This document shows, piece by piece, positions 37,087 through 46,609 of a stretch of DNA of 64,000 bases (within the stretch, counting starts at the first letter, position 1; the number at the start of each line of letters is the position of its first letter). The position numbers and the translations under genes were made by a program. Location: assembly GCA_049276455.1 (NCBI GenBank), contig JBASWL010000227.1:38585-102584 (forward strand), written 5' to 3'. Under the pieces are notes generated by a model. The model saw only the letters and a list, made by a program, of their open reading frames with translations. It had not been told where the DNA came from and searched no databases. This DNA comes from Georgfuchsia sp049276455. GTDB lineage: Bacteria > Pseudomonadota > Gammaproteobacteria > Burkholderiales > Rhodocyclaceae.

Positions 37087-37416
37087 ATGACGAGCACAGA
37101 GGTATTACAGCGATTGCAGTCAGTGCTCGCCGAACGGCGCAATGCGACGCCGGATTCGTCCTATGTCGCCGGGCTTTATGCCAAGGGTACCGATGGGATC
37201 TGCAAGAAAGTCGCCGAGGAAGCGGCCGAGACCATCATGGCGGCTAAGGATGGCGACAAGGCGCACCTTGTCAAGGAAGTAACAGATTTGTGGTTTCACA
37301 GCATGGTGCTACTGGCGCATTTCGACGCCGGAGTCGGAGATGTTGTCGCCGAGTTCCTGCGCCGCGAAGGCGTATCGGGCATCGAGGAAAAAAAGCAGCG
37401 GGGGAACCAGCTATGA
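37087..37416 (+). CDS. hisE: HisE, phosphoribosyl-ATP pyrophosphatase
   Basis: A 109-residue MazG-like enzyme. The segment VAEEAAETIMAAKDGDKAHLVKEVTDLWFHSMV carries the EExxE and ExxD metal-binding motif. It would normally follow hisI directly; here a 7.3-kb module lies between them. Its stop overlaps the HIT gene. Confidence 0.94.
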   Translation: MTSTEVLQRLQSVLAERRNATPDSSYVAGLYAKGTDGICKKVAEEAAETIMAAKDGDKAHLVKEVTDLWFHSMVLLAHFDAGVGDVVAEFLRREGVSGIEEKKQRGNQL

Positions 37417-37763
37417 GCGACTGCATTTTCTGCAAGATTGCCGCAGGCGAAATCCCCAGTAAAAAGATCTACGAAGACGAGGATATTTTCGCTTTCCACG
37501 ATATCAACCCGGCGCAACCGGTACACTTTCTGCTGATTCCGAAGCGTCACGTCGACTCGCTCTACGATGCCGATGCCTCGTATCAGGCTGTACTGGGCAA
37601 GATGCTGCTCAAGGCGGCCGACCTGGCGCGCAAACAAGGATTGAACGAAGGTTTCCGCACCATTGTTAACACCGGCAGAATAGGAGGGCAGGAGGTGTAT
37701 CATCTTCATATTCACATCATGGGCGGGCCGGAGCCGGTCGGGCCGATGGTGCATAGGGTTTAG
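37413..37763 (+). CDS. HIT-family nucleotide hydrolase/transferase
   Basis: A 116-residue histidine-triad protein of the HINT type. The signature HLHIHIMGG holds the HxHxH motif near residues 99-103, and CIFCKIAAGEIPSKKIYEDE is the usual start. Hydrolysis of purine phosphoramidates is the family activity. ATG at 37413 overlaps the hisE stop. Confidence 0.93.
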   Translation: MSDCIFCKIAAGEIPSKKIYEDEDIFAFHDINPAQPVHFLLIPKRHVDSLYDADASYQAVLGKMLLKAADLARKQGLNEGFRTIVNTGRIGGQEVYHLHIHIMGGPEPVGPMVHRV

Positions 37764-37777
37764 GAAAGGAGAACGAC

Positions 37778-38011
37778 ATGGGTGGATTCAGTCCGTTTCA
37801 TTGGTTGATCGTATTGCTGATTGTCGTCCTGATTTTCGGTACCAAGAAACTAAAGAACGTCGGCCATGATCTGGGCAGCGCGATTAAGGGTTTCAAGGAA
37901 GGCATGAACGAGGGCAGCGCGGGAGAAAAGCCTGTTGAAAAAACTGCAGAATTGCCGAACCAGGAAGGTCAGACGATTGAAGGCGAAATCAAGAGCAAGA
38001 CCAAAAGCTGA
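37778..38011 (+). CDS. tatA: TatA, twin-arginine translocase pore subunit
   Basis: A 77-residue protein with one membrane helix (about 5-22) and the FGTKKLKNVGHDLGSAIKGFKEG amphipathic helix that marks TatA. It forms the pore for folded Tat substrates with TatBC. A strong terminator lies directly after it. Confidence 0.94.
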   Translation: MGGFSPFHWLIVLLIVVLIFGTKKLKNVGHDLGSAIKGFKEGMNEGSAGEKPVEKTAELPNQEGQTIEGEIKSKTKS

Positions 38012-38034
38012 GCCGGTAACGCGGGCTGCACGAG

Positions 38035-38062
38035 CGAGCGGGTAGCCCCCGCTCGTTTTTTT
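38035..38062 (+). terminator. Rho-independent terminator between tatA and tatB
   Basis: CGAGCGGG (38035-38042) pairs with CCCGCTCG (38048-38055), five-base loop, followed by seven T. Within the operon it may act as partial attenuation, giving more TatA than TatBC. Confidence 0.85.
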
Positions 38063-38079
38063 GGCATCAGGTAAACACA

Positions 38080-38451
38080 ATGTTTGATTTTGGTTTCTCC
38101 GAGATGGTGGTGATCGCGATGGTCGCGTTGATCGTGCTCGGCCCCGAACGCCTGCCGGGCGTTGCACGTACTGTCGGCGCCCTGATGGGACGGATGCAAC
38201 GCTACTTCAACGACGTCAAGTCCGAAGTCAATCGCGAGTTGCAGCTTGAAGACCTCAGGAAAATGCAGCAAGACCTCGCCGAGAAGGCAAGGGCCATGGA
38301 GCAGTCAGCTCAGCGCGAACTGTCCGATGTCGGACAGGCCTTCGAATCGGCCCGGGGAGCCCTCCCCACACCCGGGCCGCTGGCCGGGAGCAAGGATGCC
38401 ATGACCCCGGACAAGGCGGTTACGGGCACCGAATCCAACCATGACGCATAG
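38080..38451 (+). CDS. tatB: TatB, twin-arginine translocase subunit
   Basis: A 123-residue protein with an N-terminal helix (MFDFGFSEMVVIAMVALIVLGPERLPGVARTVG). The Pro-Glu hinge of TatB (PERLP) is visible, and a long charged helix follows. It forms the substrate receptor with TatC. Confidence 0.93.
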   Translation: MFDFGFSEMVVIAMVALIVLGPERLPGVARTVGALMGRMQRYFNDVKSEVNRELQLEDLRKMQQDLAEKARAMEQSAQRELSDVGQAFESARGALPTPGPLAGSKDAMTPDKAVTGTESNHDA

Positions 38452-38466
38452 AAAACAATAATCCCA

Positions 38467-39213
38467 ATGCTGGAAAACACCGAAGGTTTTCTCTCCCATC
38501 TAGTTGAGCTGCGTGATCGTTTGATGCGTGCGATGCTGGCGGTGCTGGCGGTGTTTCTATGCCTGTTGCCTTGGGCCGGTAAAATCTACGACCTGCTGGC
38601 GCAGCCAATGATGGCGGCATTGCCACCGGGGACAAAAATGATCGCCACCGGCGTGGTCACTCCGTTCATGGTGCCGATCAAGATAACCCTGCTGGTGGCG
38701 CTGGTCGGTGCTCTGCCGGTAGTGCTTTACCAGGTATGGGCTTTTGTTGCTCCCGGCCTGTATAGGAACGAAAAGCGTTTTGCTCTGCCCCTGGTTATCG
38801 GTTCCACGCTCCTGTTCATGCTCGGCATGGCTTTCTGCTATTTCTTCGTGTTCGGCACCGTGTTCAGTTTTATTGCCAAATTTTCGCCGAGCAGCATCAC
38901 GCCGGCGCCAGATATTGAGCAATATTTCTCGTTCGTGATGACCATGTTCCTTGCCTTTGGCACCACTTTCGAGGTGCCAGTGATTGTGGTACTGCTGGTT
39001 CGCTTCGGCATGGTGAGTCTGGACAAGCTGAAGGAATTGCGCCCCTACGCAATTGTCGGCGCCTTCGTTATTTCTGCCGTGGTAACGCCACCCGATGTGA
39101 CCTCGCAGTTCATGCTTGCAGTGCCGATGTGTTTGCTTTACGAGATCGGCCTTCTTATGGCGCGCTTCGTGGCAAAACCGGCAGAATCGGAACAAGATCC
39201 GCTCACGCCATAA
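38467..39213 (+). CDS. tatC: TatC, twin-arginine translocase core
   Basis: A 248-residue membrane protein with six helices. The signature FLSHLVELRDRLMRAMLAVL opens the protein, and the phrase VAPGLYRNEKRFALPLVIGST is typical. It binds the twin-arginine signal peptide. The gene ends close to the convergent protease gene. Confidence 0.94.
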   Translation: MLENTEGFLSHLVELRDRLMRAMLAVLAVFLCLLPWAGKIYDLLAQPMMAALPPGTKMIATGVVTPFMVPIKITLLVALVGALPVVLYQVWAFVAPGLYRNEKRFALPLVIGSTLLFMLGMAFCYFFVFGTVFSFIAKFSPSSITPAPDIEQYFSFVMTMFLAFGTTFEVPVIVVLLVRFGMVSLDKLKELRPYAIVGAFVISAVVTPPDVTSQFMLAVPMCLLYEIGLLMARFVAKPAESEQDPLTP

Positions 39214-39227
39214 CTTGTTGCAGTGCT

Positions 39228-40379
39228 TTATTGACGCTTGGTTTGTGGCCGCTTGCCGATAGTGACGTCGACTTCGATATTGTGATTGTCACGGCGCAGT
39301 TTGAGCTTCGCCTGATGACCCGGCTGTAGCGGCGCGATCAGTTCGATCATGTTTTGCGTGTCGGTAATCGGCTTGCCGTTCACTGCGAGCAGTACGTCAC
39401 CAGGGCGGATCCCCGCCTTGCTGGCCGGGCTGCCGCGCATGACGCCTGCAATTAGCGCCCCGTTGGTATTCGGAATACCGAAGGATTCGGCGATTTCCGG
39501 CGTGATTTCCTGCATTTCGACACCGATCCAGCCTCGCGTTACGGCGCCGTTCTTGATGATCTGGTCAAGTATGTTGCGCGCCAGCGAGACGGGTATCGCA
39601 AAGCCGATGCCCATTGAACCGCCGCTTTGCGAATAAATGGCTGAATTGATACCGACCAGATTGCCGTTGCTATCGACCAGGGCGCCGCCGGAGTTGCCGG
39701 GGTTGATGGCGGCATCGGTCTGGATGAAGTTCTCGAAGGTGTTGATGCCAAGATGTGTACGTCCGAGCGCCGAGACGATGCCCGAAGTAACCGTCTGGCC
39801 GACGCCAAAGGGATTGCCGATGGCGAGCACTACGTCGCCAACCCTCAGGGAATCAGGTGTGGCGAAGGTCATAACAGGCAGCTTGCCTTCGGTAGTGACT
39901 TTGAGCACGGCGATGTCAGACTCGGGATCAGCGCCGATCACCCGGGCTTTGAATTTTTGGCCGCTGTTCAACGCAACTTCAATTTTGTCGGCCGCTTCGA
40001 CAACATGGTAATTGGTCAGGATATAGCCGTCAGATGAAACGATGACACCGCTGCCAAGACCTGAGCGCGGCTCAGTTTGCTCATCCAGCTGGTCGCCGAA
40101 AAAATGGCGGAAAAAAGGATCGTTGATAAGCGGGTTACTGGGTGCTTTGACTTCCTGTGTGGTAGACACGTAGACGACAGCAGGCACGGCCTTGTTTGCC
40201 GCATCGGCATAAGAAGCGACCGCATGCGAACCGTTACTAGTCGATGCTGCCTGCAAGATGGATACATTTCGCGCTTCTCCTTGCGTGCCCAACAATTCCG
40301 GTTTCAGGGTCTGAACGGTAAGCAGCAGGGCGACCCCGACAGTAACCGCTTGTGCGAAGATGTACCAAAGACGTTTCAT
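39228..40379 (-). CDS. HtrA-family serine protease (DegS/DegQ-like)
   Basis: A 383-residue periplasmic protease. A signal anchor lies near residues 5-25 (IFAQAVTVGVALLLTVQTL). The trypsin-like domain has His in NYHVVEAAD (about 123), Asp in ESDIAVLKV (about 152) and Ser in NPGNSGGAL (about 230). A single PDZ domain follows (about 270-370). One PDZ and an uncleaved anchor resemble DegS more than the two-PDZ DegP. ATG at 40379 removes the unlikely longer frame. It may control envelope stress; neighbours give no direct target. Confidence 0.9.
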   Translation of the reverse strand: MKRLWYIFAQAVTVGVALLLTVQTLKPELLGTQGEARNVSILQAASTSNGSHAVASYADAANKAVPAVVYVSTTQEVKAPSNPLINDPFFRHFFGDQLDEQTEPRSGLGSGVIVSSDGYILTNYHVVEAADKIEVALNSGQKFKARVIGADPESDIAVLKVTTEGKLPVMTFATPDSLRVGDVVLAIGNPFGVGQTVTSGIVSALGRTHLGINTFENFIQTDAAINPGNSGGALVDSNGNLVGINSAIYSQSGGSMGIGFAIPVSLARNILDQIIKNGAVTRGWIGVEMQEITPEIAESFGIPNTNGALIAGVMRGSPASKAGIRPGDVLLAVNGKPITDTQNMIELIAPLQPGHQAKLKLRRDNHNIEVDVTIGKRPQTKRQ

Positions 40380-40414
40380 TTGATAGCCTTGTCCTGATGC
40401 TGGAGGGAGATAAC

Positions 40415-41161
40415 ATGCACCGCGATGCATTGCGCGATTATCTGGACGAACTGTTGCAAGTCGTGCAGTTCCATGATTATTGCCCAAATGGCCTGCAGGT
40501 GGAAGGCCGGTCGGAAATTCGCAAAATCATTTGCGGCGTTACCGCCTCGCAAGCGCTGCTTGACGTTGCTGTAGCTGCAGAGGCGGATGCGGTACTGGTG
40601 CACCATGGCTATTTCTGGAAGGGCGAAGATGGTCGCGTGGTGGGCATCCGCAAGTCGCGCCTGGCTACGCTACTCAAACGCGACATCAACTTGTTCGCCT
40701 ATCACCTGCCGCTCGATGCTCATCCCGAACTGGGCAATAACGCACAACTGGCCGCGCGAGTTGGATGGAGAGCCGATGGGCGTTTCGGCGATCAGGGCAT
40801 TGGCTTCATCGGTCGTCCGGACAGGGAGCGTACAACGGGTGAGATACTGGCACAAATCGAATCGACGCTGTGCCGAACCGCGCTGCTGGTTGGAGATGCA
40901 CAGCGCCAGGTGAAGTGCGTCGCATGGTGCAGCGGCGGGGCGCAAGGACATTTCGAGGAAGCGATTGCTGCTGGCGCCGACTTGTATGTAAGTGGCGAGA
41001 TTTCCGAGCAGACTACCCATCTGGCACGCGAATCCGGTGTGTCATACATCGCAGCGGGACACCATGCGACAGAACGCTATGGAATAGAAGCTCTTGGCGC
41101 GCATCTGGCTCAGAGTTTCGACATTTCTTGTGATTTTGCCGATATTGATAACCCAGTCTAG
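40415..41161 (+). CDS. Nif3-like dinuclear metal-centre protein (GTP cyclohydrolase-like)
   Basis: A 248-residue protein of the Nif3/YbgI family. The metal-binding phrases HHGYFWKG (about 65-72) and the end motif GHHATERYGIEALGAHL (about residues 213-229) are present. ATG at 40415 has GGAGGGAG upstream. Function in bacteria is poorly defined. Confidence 0.9.
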   Translation: MHRDALRDYLDELLQVVQFHDYCPNGLQVEGRSEIRKIICGVTASQALLDVAVAAEADAVLVHHGYFWKGEDGRVVGIRKSRLATLLKRDINLFAYHLPLDAHPELGNNAQLAARVGWRADGRFGDQGIGFIGRPDRERTTGEILAQIESTLCRTALLVGDAQRQVKCVAWCSGGAQGHFEEAIAAGADLYVSGEISEQTTHLARESGVSYIAAGHHATERYGIEALGAHLAQSFDISCDFADIDNPV

Positions 41162-41176
41162 CTTTATTGAGTTCAC

Positions 41177-41869
41177 ATGATCCGCCACCTGTTCATTATC
41201 ATCTCCTTTCTCGCCACACTGCTTGCCGCGTCGGTCGTTGTCGCTGCGCCGATCTATCTCAATACCCCGCAGGGCGAGCAGCGATTGATTGACGCCAAAC
41301 TGCGCCGACACTTTTTTGCCATGCAACCCTATGTGGAAACACAGCAGAATCTTGCCTTTTGCGGGCCGGCCAGCATTGTTGCGGTCATGAATAGTATAGG
41401 TACGCCGCGCCCATTTGCTCCCCGGCTTTATCCCTACAGCTTCTACACTCAGGACAATATCTTTACCGCCGAAACCCAGCGGGTGAAGAGTTTCATCATG
41501 GTTTCGGTAAGCGGCATGACATTGGCCGACATGACCGCCTTCTTCAACGCACTTGGTGTCAAGGCCACGGCTTACCATGGCAGCGAACTCGGCATCGATC
41601 AACTGCGCAAGTTGCTCAGGGAAACGCTGGCTAAACCGAATGCACGCATTGTCGTCAACTTCAACCGAAAAACGTTGGCGCAGGAAGGCAGTGGCCACCT
41701 GTCGCCGCTCGCTGCCTACGACGAAGCCAGCGACTCGGTACTGATGCTGGATGTCGCCAAGTTCAAATACCCGCCTGCATGGATCAGCGTTAGCGAGTTG
41801 CTCGAATCGATGCAGACCATCGATTCCGATTCAGGCAAGAGCCGTGGCCTGGTGATCGTCGAAAAATAG
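41177..41869 (+). CDS. Phytochelatin synthase-like cysteine peptidase
   Basis: A 230-residue protein of the phytochelatin synthase family (PF05023). A signal peptide (about 1-24) is followed by the papain-like core. The catalytic Cys is in FCGPASIVAVMN, the His in GSGHLSPLAAYDE and the Asp in LMLDVAKFKYPP. Bacterial members usually cut glutathione to gamma-glutamylcysteine and are often periplasmic; a metal-response role is possible but not shown. Confidence 0.88.
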   Translation: MIRHLFIIISFLATLLAASVVVAAPIYLNTPQGEQRLIDAKLRRHFFAMQPYVETQQNLAFCGPASIVAVMNSIGTPRPFAPRLYPYSFYTQDNIFTAETQRVKSFIMVSVSGMTLADMTAFFNALGVKATAYHGSELGIDQLRKLLRETLAKPNARIVVNFNRKTLAQEGSGHLSPLAAYDEASDSVLMLDVAKFKYPPAWISVSELLESMQTIDSDSGKSRGLVIVEK

Positions 41870-41939
41870 CTTTACATCACGCCGGTTCAGGTGGTCAGTC
41901 TCCTTGCCAAAACACTTGGTGCAGGCGGAATCGGGTCTC

Positions 41940-42500
41940 TTAGCATTTCTTGATCCTGTCACTGAAGGACTTCCTCAGCTTCGCGACCTTGGGGGCCACC
42001 ACCACGGCGCAATAGGGTTGCCGCTGGTTGTTGGCAAAATAATCCTGGTGATAAGCCTCGGCCGGCCAAAATTGCGTTGCGGGCAATACCTGAGTAACGA
42101 TGGGGGCAGGCCAGGCGTGTTGTGCGTCGAGTTCCGCGATCAACTCCTGCGCCACCTTTGCCTGCAGTGCCGAATGCGTAAAGATCACCGAACGGTATTG
42201 TTCGCCGACATCGTTGCCCTGCCGGTTTTGAGTGGTTGGGTCGTGTGCGGTGAAGAAGGCAAGCAGCAGGGTGTGGTAGTCGATTGTCGTCGGATCGAAC
42301 TCTAAGCGCACCACCTCGGCATGCCCGGTATCGCCGCCACAGACGGCTTCATAGCGAGGGTTGGCAATGCGGCCGCCAGCATAACCCGAGACCGTGGATT
42401 TAACCCCCTCAAGCTGTTTCAATGCCGCCTCGATGCACCAAAAGCAGCCACCGCCGAGTGTGGCGGTTTCAATGACATTCTCAGCTTTATTCTCGCTCAT
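41940..42500 (-). CDS. msrA: MsrA, peptide methionine sulfoxide reductase
   Basis: A 186-residue MsrA. The catalytic GCFWC motif is near residues 18-22, and YAGGRIANPRYEAVCGGDTGHAEVV follows. It repairs oxidised Met(S)-sulfoxide. ATG at 42500 starts the family-like region, and the gene converges with the phytochelatin-synthase-like gene. Confidence 0.93.
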   Translation of the reverse strand: MSENKAENVIETATLGGGCFWCIEAALKQLEGVKSTVSGYAGGRIANPRYEAVCGGDTGHAEVVRLEFDPTTIDYHTLLLAFFTAHDPTTQNRQGNDVGEQYRSVIFTHSALQAKVAQELIAELDAQHAWPAPIVTQVLPATQFWPAEAYHQDYFANNQRQPYCAVVVAPKVAKLRKSFSDRIKKC

Positions 42501-42585
42501 GATATCTATCCCCCGCCTTACATTGCCAGTAGCCAGTATTATGCAGTCTGACATCCGATCGTACTACGCCGGGGAGATGAGTTCT

Positions 42586-44274
42586 GTGACCCAAGCGCAA
42601 ACCCATTCGTTGTTCGACAAACACATTGCGACGTTACGCAAAGCGACGGCAGCGGCCGAGAGCCGTATCGGCTGGAGTCCCTATCCGGATACGCCCACGG
42701 CACGCGGCAAACAAGCACTCGAAGCCGCGCGCGTGGCCTTCGATGCATATCGCGACGCGTCTTTCTATCTCGATCAACCGGGCGTGGTCGGACGGGTCGG
42801 AGACGAACGATCGCCCTACGGATTGCCGCTCAACATCAGTTACCCGCAATGCGGTGCCGATGCTCTGATCATGGCGTCGGAGAACGCCTTGCCGGCCTGG
42901 GTCAGTGCCGGGCCCGACACGCGCATCGGTGTGTGCCTCGAAATCCTCGACCGCTTGCATAAGAGTGGGATTGAGATTGCGCATGCCGTGATGCACACCA
43001 CCGGCCAGCCCTTCGCACTTGCTTATCAGAATGGCCTTGCCGGCGCGCTGGATCGGGGACTGGAGGCCGTCGCTGTGGCTTATCGCGCAATGAAGCAGGT
43101 GCCCAGTTACATGCTATGTGAGAAACCGCGGAGCAATCATCCTGTGCTCAAGGTGGAAAAGTGCTACACCATTACGCCGCGTGGCATTGCGTTGGTTGTC
43201 GGTTCTCCCAGCGAACCGACTTGGGCCGGTTGGCCGGGGATGTTTGCGAGTCTTGCCACTGGCAACCCGGTGATAGTGAATCCGCACCCGGCTGCAGTGC
43301 TACCCTTGGCAATGACAGTAGCGGTGGCGCGGCAAGTGATCAAGGAGGCGGGTTTTGAGCCGAACCTGATCAGCCTGCTGGTAGATGATGCCAGCGCTTC
43401 CACGGCGACGATCGTCGGTCTGCGCCCTGAAATCCGCATCATCGATTGCGCTGGCGAGACAGATACAGCGAACTGGCTCGAAGAGAATATTCACCACGCG
43501 GCGATTTTTTCGCTCAAGGCAGGTACGAACTGCGTGGTGGTCGATTCGATTACTGACTACAAGGGCATGCTGCGCAATATTGCGTTCAGCCTGTGCCTGA
43601 ACTCCGGTCAGCAAGCGGCAACTCCGCGGCTGATCCTGGTGTCGCGCGAAGGTGTGCGTACGCCTGAGGGCAAGGTCTCCGCCGAACAGTTCGAGCGCGA
43701 TCTTGTCTTCGCCATGGGCAAGCTGATGGAAAATGAGGCCCGTGCGGTGGATATTCTTGGTGCCATCCAGTCGCCTGCCCTGCTCGACGAAATCGTGGCG
43801 CGGCGGGATGCCGTGGATGGCGAAGATGGGAGACTGTTGCGCGATACCACGCGGATAGAGCATCCGCATTGGCCTGCTGCTCTGGTGGCGACTCCCCTGC
43901 TGCTGAAGCAGACGCTTGACGATGGCAATCGTTTTCTCGACGGTACGCATGGTCCGCTGGCGTTTGTGACCGAGACGGAGACCGCAACTGAGGCGCTGGC
44001 CAGCGCGGAACGCATCATGCGCGACAAGGGTGCCCTGAATTTTTCCGTCTATAGCGATCGCGAACCGCTACTACAGTTGGCCGAAGACATTGCGGCCCGG
44101 GTCGGCGTTGCGTTGAGCATCAACCTGACTGGCAATCTGCCGCTGAGCCAGACCGAAGCCTTCTCTGATTTCTACGCTACGGGAGAAAACCCTTCTGCTA
44201 CGTGCAGTTTGGTTGATGTGGCTTTCGTCGCAAGGAGATTTTTCGTCGGGCAGACAAGGCGTCAGACAGGTTGA
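42586..44274 (+). CDS. paaN: PaaN-family aldehyde dehydrogenase-like protein
   Basis: A 562-residue aldehyde-dehydrogenase-fold enzyme resembling PaaN of phenylacetate breakdown. Phrases such as VKVEKCYTITPRGIALVVGSPSEPTWAGWPG are like PaaN/aldehyde dehydrogenase domain 1, and CLNSGQQAATPRLILV contains the catalytic Cys region. GTG at 42586 is the chosen start, with GGGGAG nine bases before; ATGs at 42541 and 42577 are alternatives (no site, or too close). No other paa genes are here, so a stand-alone role is possible. Confidence 0.8.
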   Translation: MTQAQTHSLFDKHIATLRKATAAAESRIGWSPYPDTPTARGKQALEAARVAFDAYRDASFYLDQPGVVGRVGDERSPYGLPLNISYPQCGADALIMASENALPAWVSAGPDTRIGVCLEILDRLHKSGIEIAHAVMHTTGQPFALAYQNGLAGALDRGLEAVAVAYRAMKQVPSYMLCEKPRSNHPVLKVEKCYTITPRGIALVVGSPSEPTWAGWPGMFASLATGNPVIVNPHPAAVLPLAMTVAVARQVIKEAGFEPNLISLLVDDASASTATIVGLRPEIRIIDCAGETDTANWLEENIHHAAIFSLKAGTNCVVVDSITDYKGMLRNIAFSLCLNSGQQAATPRLILVSREGVRTPEGKVSAEQFERDLVFAMGKLMENEARAVDILGAIQSPALLDEIVARRDAVDGEDGRLLRDTTRIEHPHWPAALVATPLLLKQTLDDGNRFLDGTHGPLAFVTETETATEALASAERIMRDKGALNFSVYSDREPLLQLAEDIAARVGVALSINLTGNLPLSQTEAFSDFYATGENPSATCSLVDVAFVARRFFVGQTRRQTG

Positions 44275-44471
44275 AACATTCAGTCGGCCGGTGGCGATTG
44301 CGGCTATGAATATGGTATTTTTCATCCGCCGCCTCAATTGCCGCCTGTGGTAGAATTACACGGCTTTTCGCCACTTGAATGGCAAAACGACGGCGTTACG
44401 ATTGGTTTCGCTCAACCGGCAAACGCCAGTCCTTTCAATCGCAGGCAATAACAGGCAGACAAGGAAATCGC

Positions 44472-45632
44472 ATGAAGATCCACGAGTATCAGGGCAAGGA
44501 AATCCTGAGGAAATTCGGTGTCGCGACTCCGCGCGGCATTCCATGTTTCTCGGTAGACGAAGCGGTGAAAGCCGCTGAAACGCTGGGCGGCAATGTATGG
44601 GTAGTAAAAGCCCAGATTCATGCCGGTGGTCGCGGTAAGGGCGGCGGCGTCAAACTCGCCCGTACCCTGCATGAAGTGCAGGAACACGCGGGGGCGATTT
44701 TAGGCATGCAGCTGAAGACGCACCAGACCGGACCGGAAGGACAGGAAGTGCATCGCCTGTTGATCGAGGACGGCGCCGACATAAAGAAAGAATACTATAC
44801 CGCGGTACTGACCGACCGCGCTTCGCAGAAGGTCGTCGTGATGGCATCTTCCGAGGGCGGCATGGATATCGAGGCAGTCGCGCACAGCACGCCGGAAAAA
44901 ATCCTCAAGGAATTCGTCGATCCGCTGATCGGCCTGACCGACGCTCAGGCACTGAACCTGGCCAAGGGCATTGGCGTTCCTGAGGGCTCGATCAGCCAGG
45001 CTGTCGATACCTTCAAGAAGCTCTACACCTGCTACATGGAAACCGATGCCACTTTGGCGGAAATCAATCCGCTGATTCTGGAAGGTAACGGTAATATCAA
45101 GGCGCTCGACGCCAAGTTCAATTTTGATTCCAACGCGCTGTACCGTCATCCCGAGATCGTTGCCTATCGCGACATTGACGAGGAAGACGCCGACGAAGTC
45201 GAAGCGTCGAAGTCCGACCTCGCCTACATCTCGCTCGACGGCAACATCGGTTGTCTGGTGAACGGCGCCGGTCTGGCGATGGCGACCATGGATACGATCA
45301 AGCTGTTCGGTGCCGAGCCGGCCAACTTCCTCGACGTGGGCGGTGGCGCGACGACCGAGAAGGTCACCGAAGCTTTCAAGATCATGCTCAAGAATCCCAA
45401 GGTCAAGGGCATCCTGGTCAATATCTTCGGCGGCATCATGCGCTGCGACACTATCGCCGAGGGCGTCGTCGCGGCAGCCAAGGAAACCAAATTGTCCGTG
45501 CCGCTGGTGGTGCGCATGAAGGGCACCAACGAAGACATCGGCAAGAAGATCCTCAAGGACTCCGGCTTGCCCATCATTTCCGCCGACACCATGGCCGATG
45601 CGGCGACGAAAATCGTCGCCGCGGTCAAGTAA
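44472..45632 (+). CDS. sucC: SucC, succinyl-CoA synthetase beta subunit
   Basis: A 386-residue ATP-grasp subunit beginning MKIHEYQGKEILRKFGVATP. The nucleotide-binding phrase HAGGRGKGGGVKLARTL and the C-terminal ligase segment FLDVGGGATTEKVTEAFKIML are present. It works with SucD in the TCA cycle, and sucD follows after 12 bases. Confidence 0.96.
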   Translation: MKIHEYQGKEILRKFGVATPRGIPCFSVDEAVKAAETLGGNVWVVKAQIHAGGRGKGGGVKLARTLHEVQEHAGAILGMQLKTHQTGPEGQEVHRLLIEDGADIKKEYYTAVLTDRASQKVVVMASSEGGMDIEAVAHSTPEKILKEFVDPLIGLTDAQALNLAKGIGVPEGSISQAVDTFKKLYTCYMETDATLAEINPLILEGNGNIKALDAKFNFDSNALYRHPEIVAYRDIDEEDADEVEASKSDLAYISLDGNIGCLVNGAGLAMATMDTIKLFGAEPANFLDVGGGATTEKVTEAFKIMLKNPKVKGILVNIFGGIMRCDTIAEGVVAAAKETKLSVPLVVRMKGTNEDIGKKILKDSGLPIISADTMADAATKIVAAVK

Positions 45633-45644
45633 GGAGCAGCATCA

Positions 45645-46538
45645 ATGTCCATCCTCATCAACAAAGACAGCAGAATCATTACCCAGGGCATGACCGGCAA
45701 GACCGGCATGTTCCATACCTCCAAGTGCCGCGAATATGCCAATGGCGCCAATTGCTTCGTCGCCGGCGTCAATCCGAAGAAGGCCGGCGAGAATTTCGAG
45801 GGCGTGCCTATCTATGCCAGCGTCAAGGAAGCCAAACAGGCGACCGGCGCTACCGTCTCCGTGATTTATGTGCCGCCTGCTGGCGCCGCCGACGCGATCT
45901 GGGAAGCCTGCGAAGCCGAACTTGATCTCGCCATCTGCATCACCGAGGGCATCCCGGTGCGCGACATGCTGGTCGTGCGCAACAAAATGAAGCAGAAAGA
46001 AGCCAAGGGTGGCAAGAAGACGCTGCTGCTCGGGCCGAACTGCCCCGGCCTCATCACGCCCGACGAAATCAAGATCGGCATCATGCCCGGCCACATCCAC
46101 AAGAAGGGCCGCATTGGCGTGGTGTCGCGTTCCGGCACGCTGACTTACGAGGCCGTTGGCCAACTCACCGAAATCGGTCTTGGCCAGTCGTCGGCAGTCG
46201 GTATCGGCGGCGACCCGATCAACGGGCTCAAGCACATCGACATCATGAAGTTGTTCAACGATGATCCCAATACCGACGCAGTCATCATGATCGGCGAAAT
46301 CGGCGGTCCCGACGAAGCCGAAGCTGCCGAGTGGTGCAAGGCCAACATGAAGAAACCCATCGTCGGCTTCATCGCCGGCGTCACCGCGCCTCCTGGCAAG
46401 CGCATGGGCCATGCTGGCGCACTGATTTCAGGTGGTGCCGACACGGCCGATGCCAAGCTCGAGATCATGGAAGCCTGCGGTTTTACAGTGACGCGCAACC
46501 CGTCGGAAATGGGCAAGCTGCTTAAGGCACTACTGTAA
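45645..46538 (+). CDS. sucD: SucD, succinyl-CoA synthetase alpha subunit
   Basis: A 297-residue subunit. It has the CoA-binding phrases GMTGKTGMFHTSKC and GPNCPGLITP, and the catalytic phospho-histidine in GFIAGVTAPPGKRMGHAGALISGG. It partners with SucC and is followed by a strong terminator. Confidence 0.96.
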   Translation: MSILINKDSRIITQGMTGKTGMFHTSKCREYANGANCFVAGVNPKKAGENFEGVPIYASVKEAKQATGATVSVIYVPPAGAADAIWEACEAELDLAICITEGIPVRDMLVVRNKMKQKEAKGGKKTLLLGPNCPGLITPDEIKIGIMPGHIHKKGRIGVVSRSGTLTYEAVGQLTEIGLGQSSAVGIGGDPINGLKHIDIMKLFNDDPNTDAVIMIGEIGGPDEAEAAEWCKANMKKPIVGFIAGVTAPPGKRMGHAGALISGGADTADAKLEIMEACGFTVTRNPSEMGKLLKALL

Positions 46539-46577
46539 GCAAATGCCGGCGCCGAAATGATGGCGCCAGATAGTAAA

Positions 46578-46609
46578 AACCGCGTCGGTAAAGCCGGCGC
46601 GGTTTTTTT
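46578..46609 (+). terminator. Rho-independent terminator after sucCD
   Basis: AACCGCGTCGG (46578-46588) pairs over 11 positions (one G-T) with CCGGCGCGGTT (46594-46604), with a five-base loop and a seven-T run. It ends the sucCD operon and isolates the DGR-like region. Confidence 0.9.
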
